From an uncultured Piscirickettsiaceae bacterium (lineage in GTDB: Bacteria > Pseudomonadota > Gammaproteobacteria > Methylococcales > Cycloclasticaceae): a stretch of 64,000 nt of DNA. The notes under the pieces are model-generated. The model was not told where the DNA came from. It ran no database searches and saw nothing but the letters and a program-made list of their open reading frames with translations. Shown one piece after another: positions 57,107 through 64,000 of this stretch (positions are counted from its first letter, which is position 1; each line of letters starts with the position of its first letter). The position numbers were made by a program, and so were the translations under genes. The DNA is taken from positions 62,001 through 126,000 of the forward strand of contig CAJXSK010000001.1 of the NCBI GenBank assembly GCA_913061075.1. The letters are read 5' to 3'.

Positions 57107-58189
57107 ATGACGCGATTATTTAATTTTAGTGCTGGACCCGCAGGAATGCCTGAGCCAGTACTAGAAACAGCTCGCGATGAGATGTTAGATTGGCAGGGTG
57201 CAGGTATGTCCGTTATGGAGATGAGCCACCGTGGTAAGGACTTTATTTCGATAGCTGAAAAAGCAGAAGCGGATGTTCGTGAGTTATTGAATATTCCAAA
57301 CAATTACAAAGTGTTGTTTTTGCAAGGTGGAGCGACTGGGCAGTTTTCAATGGTGCCCATGAATTTACTGCGCGGTAAAACATCAGCTTGTTATGTGAAT
57401 ACCGGTGCTTGGTCAAAAAAAGCTATTTCTGAAGCTAAAATTCACTGCGATGTAAAAGTATCAGCAACATCTGAAGCTGATAAATTTATGTCAATTCCGC
57501 AAGTGAATACGTGGGATATAGATGAAAACTCAGCGTATTTGCACTATACAAGTAATGAAACAATCGGCGGTGTAGAGTTTCAGAGCATTCCTGATGTTGG
57601 GGGTCTAACACTAGTGGCCGATATGTCGTCAAACATTCTTTCAAGAGAAATTGATGTCAGTAAGTTCGGTGTCATTTATGCCGGCGGTCAGAAAAATATG
57701 GGTCCTTCAGGTATTGCATTAACAATAGTTAGAGAAGATCTGATGGGCGAGGTTGTTAAAGGCACACCGTCTATATTTGATTATCAAAAAAATGCCGATG
57801 CAGGTTCAATGTTAAACACGCCGCCAACATACAGTTGGTATTTGATGGGCTTGGTGTTTGATTGGCTAAAAGGTCAAGGTGGCGTTGCATCAATTGAGCA
57901 ACGAAACATTCGACAGGCAACTAAATTGTATTCAGCAATTGATGGTTCAGATTTTTACAGTAACCCTGTCGAGGTAAGCAGCCGTTCAAGAATGAACATA
58001 CCGTTTACCTTGGCAAACAGTGAGTTAGATGGTTTGTTTTTAGCTGAAGCTAAGAAAGTAGGGCTTGTTACATTAAAAGGCCATCGTTCTGTTGGCGGAA
58101 TGCGGGCGAGTATATATAACGCCATGCCTGAAGAAGGTGTGGATAATTTGGTTAGTTTTATGGCTGATTTTGAAAAAAATAACGCTTAA
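57107..58189 (+). CDS. serC: Phosphoserine aminotransferase
   Basis: 360 residues, PLP class V. It starts with RLFNFSAGPAGMPEPVLETARDEML (about 3-27), has the PLP region GGATGQFSMVPMNLL (about 74-88) and the Schiff-base lysine in GVIYAGGQKNMGPSGIALTIVR (Lys about 195). C-terminal GLVTLKGHRSVGGMRASIYNAMP is diagnostic. It converts 3-phosphohydroxypyruvate to phosphoserine and also serves pyridoxal phosphate synthesis. GGAG precedes the ATG. It is followed by a SerA-type gene at a gap of 39 bases. Confidence 0.97.
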   Translation: MTRLFNFSAGPAGMPEPVLETARDEMLDWQGAGMSVMEMSHRGKDFISIAEKAEADVRELLNIPNNYKVLFLQGGATGQFSMVPMNLLRGKTSACYVNTGAWSKKAISEAKIHCDVKVSATSEADKFMSIPQVNTWDIDENSAYLHYTSNETIGGVEFQSIPDVGGLTLVADMSSNILSREIDVSKFGVIYAGGQKNMGPSGIALTIVREDLMGEVVKGTPSIFDYQKNADAGSMLNTPPTYSWYLMGLVFDWLKGQGGVASIEQRNIRQATKLYSAIDGSDFYSNPVEVSSRSRMNIPFTLANSELDGLFLAEAKKVGLVTLKGHRSVGGMRASIYNAMPEEGVDNLVSFMADFEKNNA

Positions 58190-58228
58190 TAATCAATAGA
58201 ATAAGATTAAATATTAAAGGTAAATAGC

Positions 58229-59392
58229 ATGTTCAAGATTCAAACATTAAACAATATTTCTGTAAAAGGTTTAGAAAAGTTTCCGAGAGATAATTACGAA
58301 GTAGCATCTGAATTACAAGCCCCGGATGCTTATATGCTGCGTTCGTTAAAGTTACACGATGCAGTCATCCCAGACAGTGTATTGGCTATTGGACGGGCAG
58401 GAGCGGGGGTTAACAATATCCCTATCGAAAAAATGAGTGCGCTCGGTGTGCCAGTTTTTAATGCACCCGGTGCAAATGCAAACGCTGTTAAAGAACTTGT
58501 GTTAGCGGGTATGTTGTTAGGTTGTCGTAACATTTGCCAAGCATGGGAATGTGCTAAAAATTTAGAAGGCAGTGATGAGTCAATAGCGAAAGAAGTAGAG
58601 CAAGTTAAAAAGAATTTTGTTGGTTTTGAATTGCCGGGTAAAACACTGGGTGTAATTGGACTTGGCGCTATTGGAACATCTGTGGCTAATACAGCTAGAG
58701 ATTTAGGAATGAATGTTGTGGGTTACGATCCTGCTATTACTGTTGAGCGTGCTTGGCAGTTGTCAGCAGAAATTGGTTCTGCAAATACAGTTGATGAACT
58801 GTTAGCTCAATCTGACTTCGTTACTATTCATGTGCCTTTTAATGAAGGGACAAAAAACTTAGTGAATGCGAGCCGTATCAGTATGATGAATGATAACGCT
58901 ATTATTTTGAATTTTTCTAGAAATGGTATTGTTAACGACGAAGACGTCGTGGCTGCGTTAGATTCAGGTAAGCTTTATGCGTATATATGTGACTTCCCTA
59001 GTAACTTATTAAAAGATCACCCTAAGGTGATTGCGCTACCTCACTTGGGCGCGTCTACAGGTGAAGCTGAAGAAAACTGTGCGATTATGATTGCTGATCA
59101 ACTTAAAGATTTTCTTGAGAATGGCAATATCAAAAACTCAGTAAATTTTCCCGCAGTTAAAATGCCGCGTGTTGTTGGTTTTAGAATGGCGATAGCTAAT
59201 TCAAATGTACCCAATATGGTTGGCCAAATATCAAGTATATTAGCGGATTCAGGCCACAACATATTGGATTTGTTGAATAAATCACGTGGAGAGATAGCCT
59301 ATACTTTATTGGATGTTGATACTGAAATAACCGATGATGTTGTTGGCCAAATTAAGAGTATTGAGGGTGTGCTTTCAGTAAGAACCCTTTAG
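58229..59392 (+). CDS. serA: D-3-phosphoglycerate dehydrogenase, ACT-domain form
   Basis: 387 residues. The substrate domain has LAIGRAGAGVNNIPIEKMSALGVPVFNAPGANANAVKELVLAGML (about 52-94), and the NAD domain has LGVIGLGAIGTSVANTARDLGMNVVGYDP (about 139-167) and ALPHLGASTGEAEENCA with the catalytic His. The C-terminal ACT domain (VPNMVGQISSILADSGHNILDLLNKSRGEIAYTLLDVD) is a place for serine feedback. It makes the substrate of SerC. Its place between serC and pheA is not part of the Pseudomonas-type supraoperon, where serC and pheA are neighbours. Confidence 0.93.
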   Translation: MFKIQTLNNISVKGLEKFPRDNYEVASELQAPDAYMLRSLKLHDAVIPDSVLAIGRAGAGVNNIPIEKMSALGVPVFNAPGANANAVKELVLAGMLLGCRNICQAWECAKNLEGSDESIAKEVEQVKKNFVGFELPGKTLGVIGLGAIGTSVANTARDLGMNVVGYDPAITVERAWQLSAEIGSANTVDELLAQSDFVTIHVPFNEGTKNLVNASRISMMNDNAIILNFSRNGIVNDEDVVAALDSGKLYAYICDFPSNLLKDHPKVIALPHLGASTGEAEENCAIMIADQLKDFLENGNIKNSVNFPAVKMPRVVGFRMAIANSNVPNMVGQISSILADSGHNILDLLNKSRGEIAYTLLDVDTEITDDVVGQIKSIEGVLSVRTL

Positions 59393-59401
59393 GATTGAAT
59401 T

Positions 59402-60487
59402 ATGAGTGTTGATAAATCGTTAACAGATCTGCGTGTTGCTATTGATGCGTTAGATAATCAATTATTAACACTCTTCAATCAGCGCGCGTGCTTAGCGCAA
59501 GATGTTGCACATATTAAAATTGCAGACGGAGAGGAGGGTGATTTTTACCGACCTGATCGCGAGGCTTCTGTTTTAAGGCGGGTTAAGGAAACAAACCCAG
59601 GGCCTTTAGATGGCGAAGATGTGGCGCGAATTTATCGTGAGTTAATGTCGTCGTGTTTGGCGCTAGAAAAGCCCCTTACAATTGCTTTTTTAGGGCCTAC
59701 TGGAACATTTACGCAAGAAGCTGCACTTAAGCACTTTGGACACGCTGTTAACACACAGGCAACATCCACAATTTCTGATGTGTTTCATCAGGTCGAGACA
59801 GGTAATGCGCACTATGGTGTTGTACCTGTTGAAAACTCAACTGAAGGCGTTATTACTCACACATTAGATACATTTTTGTCCTCTTCGCTGCGTATTTGTG
59901 GTGAAGTTGCACTAAGAATACATCACCATCTTCTTTCTAAAACGTCTAACTTGAAAGAAATAACAATAGTGTATTCTCACCAACAATCCCTAGGTCAATG
60001 TAGACAATGGTTGGCAACAAATATCCCGAAAGTCGAAGTGGTTGCTGTTAGTAGTAATGCTGAAGCAGCAAGATTGGCGTCTGAAACACCAACAGCCGCA
60101 GCAATAGCGGGTGAAATAGCGGCAGATATTTATCAGCTGAACAGATTGGCGAGCCATATTGAAGATGAAACGCATAACACCACGCGATTTTTAGTGATAG
60201 GTGAAAGGGAAGTGCCAGTTAGTGGTGAAGATAAAACTAGCATGTTGATATCTACTAAAAATGTCGCAGGTGCATTACAAGGTGTTCTTGCACCGTTTGC
60301 CTATGCAGGCATTAGTCTTAATAAAATCGAATCACGCCCTTCTCGCCAAGGTGCTTGGGAGTATGTTTTTTTTGTTGATATTGATGGGCATAAAGATGAT
60401 GAAAATGTTTCAAAAGTTTTAAAAGAACTTGAGTCAAACGTAAATTTTCTGACAGTACTTGGATCGTATCCAAAGGCTGTTATCTAA
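59402..60487 (+). CDS. pheA: Bifunctional chorismate mutase/prephenate dehydratase (P-protein)
   Basis: 361 residues. Residues 1 to about 90 are an AroQ-type chorismate mutase (LTDLRVAIDALDNQLLTLFNQRACLAQDVAHIK). The prephenate dehydratase follows (IAFLGPTGTFTQEAALKHFG, about 93-112; VVPVENSTEGVITHTLD; NTTRFLVIGE with the catalytic Thr), and a C-terminal ACT domain contains GALQGVLAPFAYAGISLNKIESRPSRQGAWEYVFFVDIDGH with the ESRP motif for phenylalanine feedback. It starts 9 bases after serA. Confidence 0.96.
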   Translation: MSVDKSLTDLRVAIDALDNQLLTLFNQRACLAQDVAHIKIADGEEGDFYRPDREASVLRRVKETNPGPLDGEDVARIYRELMSSCLALEKPLTIAFLGPTGTFTQEAALKHFGHAVNTQATSTISDVFHQVETGNAHYGVVPVENSTEGVITHTLDTFLSSSLRICGEVALRIHHHLLSKTSNLKEITIVYSHQQSLGQCRQWLATNIPKVEVVAVSSNAEAARLASETPTAAAIAGEIAADIYQLNRLASHIEDETHNTTRFLVIGEREVPVSGEDKTSMLISTKNVAGALQGVLAPFAYAGISLNKIESRPSRQGAWEYVFFVDIDGHKDDENVSKVLKELESNVNFLTVLGSYPKAVI

Positions 60488-60513
60488 ATTTATGATGAAA
60501 TGTTGATAGATTG

Positions 60514-61644
60514 ATGCACGATAAAAAATATTTTGATGATTTAGTAATACCGTCCATTAAAGGATTAACCGCGTATATACCCGGTAAACCGATTGAGGAA
60601 GTAGAGCGAGGATTAGGCTTAAAAAACATCATTAAACTGGCTTCAAACGAAAACCCTAAGGGGCCGAGTAAACGTGTACTAAAAGCCATTGAAATGGCGA
60701 GTAAAGATATATCTCAATATCCGGATGGCAATGGTTTTTATTTAAAACAAGCGATAGCCAAGAAATACGCTATAACTGATGACATGATTACATTGGGGAA
60801 TGGCTCAAATGATGTATTGGATATAATAGCGCGAGCATTTCTTGGTCCAAATCGAGAGGCAGTGTTTTCAGAGCATGCATTCGTTGTCTATTCAATCGCA
60901 ACGCAATCAGTTAGTGCTGTTTCTAGAGTAGCCAAGGCTTGTTCACCTGATTCAGAGCAACCTTATGGGCATGATTTGGCAGCGATGCGTTGTTTAGTAA
61001 ACGATAAAACCTCCGTTGTGTTTATAGCGAACCCAAACAATCCGACGGGTACTTGGTTAAGTGATGAAGAACTGGAAGGCTTCATAAATGGACTTCCACA
61101 ACACGTTATTGTTGTACTTGATGAAGCGTATTGTGAATACAGCGAAACGTATGACGATAGTGCGAGTGTTAAGTGGGTTCAACGTTATCCTAATTTGATT
61201 GTGACTAGAACGTTCTCAAAAGCTTATGGTTTGGCAGGCTTAAGAGTTGGTTATTCCATTTGTCATTCAGGAATAGCCGGTTTATTAAACCGGGTTCGGC
61301 AACCCTTTAATGTGAATTCTTTGGCATTAGTTGCGGCAAAGATAGCATTGGCAGATGACGATTATTTGGTTGAAACGAGGGCGCTAAACGCCAAAGGTTT
61401 AAAACAACTAGAAGGTGGTTTTTCGGCGTTAAACTTAAATTATATCCCGTCAAAAGGTAATTTCATTACCGTAGATGTTGGGGGTGATGCTGTGCAAATT
61501 TACGAAAAATTATTGCATGAAGGCGTTATTGTTAGGCCAATATCTGGTTATGATTTGCCGAACCACTTAAGAGTATCTGTTGGTACAGCAGAACAAAACG
61601 AACTACTGCTGAAAGCGCTTAAAAAGGTATTAACCTGTGTTTAA
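60514..61644 (+). CDS. hisC: Histidinol-phosphate/aromatic aminotransferase HisC
   Basis: 376 residues, class I/II aminotransferase. Landmarks: IKLASNENPKGPSKRVLKAI (about 36-55), ITLGNGSNDVLDIIARAF, FIANPNNPTGTWLSDEEL, VVLDEAYCEYSE and the PLP lysine in TRTFSKAYGLAGLRVGYSI (Lys about 230). In this supraoperon HisC relatives can serve both histidine and phenylalanine/tyrosine synthesis. The track start is a TTG directly before the ATG I use. Its 3' end overlaps tyrA. Confidence 0.93.
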   Translation: MHDKKYFDDLVIPSIKGLTAYIPGKPIEEVERGLGLKNIIKLASNENPKGPSKRVLKAIEMASKDISQYPDGNGFYLKQAIAKKYAITDDMITLGNGSNDVLDIIARAFLGPNREAVFSEHAFVVYSIATQSVSAVSRVAKACSPDSEQPYGHDLAAMRCLVNDKTSVVFIANPNNPTGTWLSDEELEGFINGLPQHVIVVLDEAYCEYSETYDDSASVKWVQRYPNLIVTRTFSKAYGLAGLRVGYSICHSGIAGLLNRVRQPFNVNSLALVAAKIALADDDYLVETRALNAKGLKQLEGGFSALNLNYIPSKGNFITVDVGGDAVQIYEKLLHEGVIVRPISGYDLPNHLRVSVGTAEQNELLLKALKKVLTCV

Positions 61645-62512
61645 TAAAATGTGCATCATCGGCGTTGGTTTAATTGGAGGGTCCATTGCACGAGCCTCCC
61701 GAAAAAAAGGCCTATGTTCACAAATTGTTGGGGTAGGGCGAGATACAAAAAATCTAGAACGGGCTGTTGAGTTAGGTGTTATCAATAGCTATTCAACAGA
61801 TATTACGTCAGCTGTTATTGGTGCAGATATTGTTGTTGTTTGCACGCCAGTAGGCTCCTTTGAACGTATATTTTCTGCTCTTAAGCAGGTATGGTCATCA
61901 GATTGTTTATATACAGATGTTGGCTCTACAAAAGAAAGCGTTGTTAAATCACTTGAGGCAGTATTCGGTGTAGTACCAGATAATTTTGTTTTGGCACACC
62001 CCATTGCGGGTTCTGAAAATAACGGTGTTGAAGCATCTATTGATACGTTATTTGATGGAAAGCGAACCATTATTACCCCCCTAGATAAGCAAACAAACTC
62101 AACGTTTAAAGAATCATGTTCTACTTGGTGGCAGGGGATGGGGGCTAGTGTTACGGAAATGACTGTTCAACATCATGATGAAGTATTGGCGGCAACAAGC
62201 CATCTTCCGCACGTTATTGCTTTTGCATTAGTTGAGCTACTAAAAAACAAAGAAGATGAAAAAGAAATTTTTAAATTCGCAGCTGGTGGATTCAAAGATT
62301 TTACACGTATAGCATCTAGTAACCCAGAAATGTGGGCAGATATATGCATGGCAAATTCTAAACAAATAGTTAAGTTACTTAATGAATATCAAAAGCTTAA
62401 CGAGCATATCTCAAGTTTAATTGAGTCTTCTAATAAAGATGGTTTGTGTGAGTTGTTTGCATCAGCACAAGCGGCTCGCGAGAAATTTTTAACATTACAA
62501 AGTCGATCATAA
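61637..62512 (+). CDS. tyrA: Prephenate (or arogenate) dehydrogenase
   Basis: 291 residues: NAD(P) motif CIIGVGLIGGSIARASRKK (about 6-24), VVVCTPVGSFERIF, YTDVGSTKESVVKSLE, and HPIAGSENNGVEAS (about 120-133) with the conserved His, then HDEVLAATSHLPHVIAFAL and FAAGGFKDFTRIASSNPEMWADI. The start is a GTG that overlaps the hisC stop by eight bases; an ATG four codons later is possible. In many pseudomonads TyrA and AroA are fused, here they are separate. Confidence 0.94.
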   Translation: MFNKMCIIGVGLIGGSIARASRKKGLCSQIVGVGRDTKNLERAVELGVINSYSTDITSAVIGADIVVVCTPVGSFERIFSALKQVWSSDCLYTDVGSTKESVVKSLEAVFGVVPDNFVLAHPIAGSENNGVEASIDTLFDGKRTIITPLDKQTNSTFKESCSTWWQGMGASVTEMTVQHHDEVLAATSHLPHVIAFALVELLKNKEDEKEIFKFAAGGFKDFTRIASSNPEMWADICMANSKQIVKLLNEYQKLNEHISSLIESSNKDGLCELFASAQAAREKFLTLQSRS

Positions 62513-62519
62513 AGAACGT

Positions 62520-63824
62520 ATGAATACTTTTTTAACGAAAGCGAGTACAAGCTTGTCTGGAATATTTCGAGTGCCAGGCGACAAATCTATTTCCCATCGC
62601 TCAATAATGTTGGGTAGCTTGGCTGAAGGTGTTACAGAAGTCAGTGGTTTCTTAGAAGCTGAAGATGCGTTAGCCACACTAAAAGCATTCCAAAGTATGG
62701 GCGTGAATATTGAAAGATTCGGTGAAGGCCAAGTTCGTATTCACGGTGTGGGTATGAGAGGTTTAAAAGCACCAAATGAAGAACTGTACGTTGGCAACTC
62801 TGGCACCTCTATGCGGTTATTAGCAGGTTTGTTGGCCGGGCAACCGTTTGATTCTGTTTTAACAGGTGATGCCTCGTTGACTAGAAGGCCAATGAAACGT
62901 GTCCTAGACCCGCTTAAAGAAATGGGTGCAAACATTGGTAGTAATGAAAAAGGTACAGCACCCATAAAAATTAATGGCGTGGCATCTTTATCGCCAATAA
63001 ATTACTTAATGCCGATGGGCAGCGCACAAGTTAAATCTTGTATATTGTTGGCTGGGTTGTACGCAGAAGGTAAAACAGAGGTAACAGAACCTGTTATTAC
63101 TCGGGATCATACAGAACAAATGTTAAGAGGCTTCGGTTACCCTGTAGAACGGGTAGGTAATACAATTTCGTTAGAGGGTGGTGGAAAGCTTACGTCTACA
63201 TCAATTGATGTGCCTGGAGATATTTCTTCAGCTGCTTTTTTAATGGTGGCAGCATCAATTACGCAAGGCTCAGATATCACCATAAACCATGTTGGCATTA
63301 ACCCAACACGAACTGGTGTGATTGATATTTTACTGGCGATGGGCGCGAATATTAGTTTGATCAATGAACGTGTTATTGGTGGTGAAAAGGTCGCCGACAT
63401 TCGCGTTAAATCAAGCCAATTAAAAGGCATCGATATACCAGAAGAATTCGTGGCATTAGCTATAGATGAATTTCCGGTTATTTTTGTTGCTGCAGCCTGT
63501 GCGAAAGGGAAGACGGTGTTAACAGGGGCAGAAGAGTTGCGTGTAAAAGAAAGTGATAGGATTCAAAGCATGGCAGAAGGCTTAGGCACTATTGGTGTTG
63601 ATGCAAGAGCGACAGCCGATGGTATGGTGATTAATGGCGGAGTAATTCAAGGTGGCGTTGTTGAAAGTCATGATGACCACCGAATTGCAATGTCTTTTGC
63701 AGTAGCGGGTCTTGTGTCACAGAATGGCGTTCAAGTGAACAATTGTGAAAATGTAAACACATCGTTTCCTGGTTTTGTTGAATTGGTAACAGGATGCGGC
63801 TTTAACATTAAAGCAAAAGTTTAA
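62520..63824 (+). CDS. aroA: 3-phosphoshikimate 1-carboxyvinyltransferase (EPSP synthase)
   Basis: 434 residues. Landmarks: [28 protein letters not shown] (about 14-41), [23 protein letters not shown] (about 88-110), [23 protein letters not shown], and [32 protein letters not shown]. The NSGTSMRL (A at the usual glyphosate-relevant NAGTAxR positions is replaced by S) indicates the class II-like bacterial form. It catalyses the sixth shikimate step. Its stop overlaps the cmk ATG by one base. Confidence 0.95.
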   Translation: MNTFLTKASTSLSGIFRVPGDKSISHRSIMLGSLAEGVTEVSGFLEAEDALATLKAFQSMGVNIERFGEGQVRIHGVGMRGLKAPNEELYVGNSGTSMRLLAGLLAGQPFDSVLTGDASLTRRPMKRVLDPLKEMGANIGSNEKGTAPIKINGVASLSPINYLMPMGSAQVKSCILLAGLYAEGKTEVTEPVITRDHTEQMLRGFGYPVERVGNTISLEGGGKLTSTSIDVPGDISSAAFLMVAASITQGSDITINHVGINPTRTGVIDILLAMGANISLINERVIGGEKVADIRVKSSQLKGIDIPEEFVALAIDEFPVIFVAAACAKGKTVLTGAEELRVKESDRIQSMAEGLGTIGVDARATADGMVINGGVIQGGVVESHDDHRIAMSFAVAGLVSQNGVQVNNCENVNTSFPGFVELVTGCGFNIKAKV

Positions 63825-64000
63825 TGAAAGATATATCACCCGTTCTTACCATTGATGGTCCGAGTGGCTCTGGGAAAGGAACAATATCAAAATGCTTAGC
63901 TGAAAAGCTAGCATGGCACTATTTAGATAGTGGCGCCATATACCGAGCATTAGGCGTTGCAGTAACAACAGCTAACGTGGATCTGAATAAAGAGCAAGCG
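63824..64000 (+). CDS. cmk: Cytidylate kinase, N-terminal part (runs off the window)
   Basis: 59 codons are in the window. They read [49 protein letters not shown]..., with the P-loop GPSGSGKGT (about 12-20) and the LDSGAIYRA segment that define bacterial CMP kinase. The ATG overlaps the aroA stop (TAATG). Position after aroA agrees with the known order aroA-cmk-rpsA. The ORF is open to the window edge. It is missing from the ORF track. Confidence 0.93.
   Translation, partial: MKDISPVLTIDGPSGSGKGTISKCLAEKLAWHYLDSGAIYRALGVAVTTANVDLNKEQA

Overview
The window looks like chromosomal DNA of a moderately AT-rich, free-living gammaproteobacterium, probably marine or salt-tolerant. The evidence is the smc-zipA-ligA cluster (ZipA is gammaproteobacterial), an intact initiator tRNA with gammaproteobacterial features, the gyrA-serC-pheA-hisC-tyrA-aroA-cmk supraoperon also known from Pseudomonas and relatives, the ribD-ribE-ribBX-ribH-nusB-thiL-pgpA cluster, an NhaD-type Na+/H+ antiporter, and a remnant chromosomal integron. 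A Cycloclasticus/Methylophaga-like lineage is plausible, but this is an impression and not a demonstrated placement.

Layout. 1-8.9 kb: tRNA hydroxylase TrhO, a methyltransferase, a three-gene sulfur/amino-acid operon (PLP decarboxylase, cysteine-synthase-like enzyme, glutaredoxin), glycerol kinase, a GST and an exported methyltransferase-like protein. 9-18.7 kb: mostly small minus-strand genes (MFS transporter, FimT-like pseudopilin, DUF1993, NlpC/P60 lipoprotein, DUF1643, VOC, NYN nuclease, EexN-like lipoprotein, MAPEG plus FAD monooxygenase, DUF3297, VF530-like). 18.8-23.8 kb: a U32 RlhA-like protein, a GST and NhaD.

23.9-31.2 kb is the accessory region. It reads as a decayed integron. A plus-strand integron integrase gene is interrupted by one in-frame stop codon. 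To its left lie minus-strand cassettes, two of them ending in good attC sites. The integrase-proximal segment holds a BcgI-like two-subunit restriction-modification operon with a third gene carrying a HEPN-type RxxxxH motif. A REP-associated tyrosine transposase (RAYT) flanked by perfect 17-bp inverted repeats has inserted in the last cassette and truncated its ORF. A strongly palindromic multi-hairpin DNA element lies between the integrase and the restriction genes.

31.3-43.7 kb: ettA, a palindromic repeat, glyA-nrdR, the riboflavin cluster with nusB-thiL-pgpA, initiator tRNA, and a 3-hydroxybutyrate operon (bdhA, acetoacetate decarboxylase, patatin). 43.8-54.3 kb: htpG, an exported His/Tyr-rich protein, queF, smc-zipA-ligA and a GAF/DUF484-GGDEF cyclase. 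54.5-64 kb: gyrA followed by the serine/aromatic amino acid supraoperon, with a SerA-type dehydrogenase inserted between serC and pheA, running off the window in cmk.

The best candidates for something little described are the integron-borne restriction/HEPN module with its palindromic neighbour, and the decarboxylase/cysteine-synthase/glutaredoxin operon. All functional calls are from reading the sequence and from family knowledge; no search was run.
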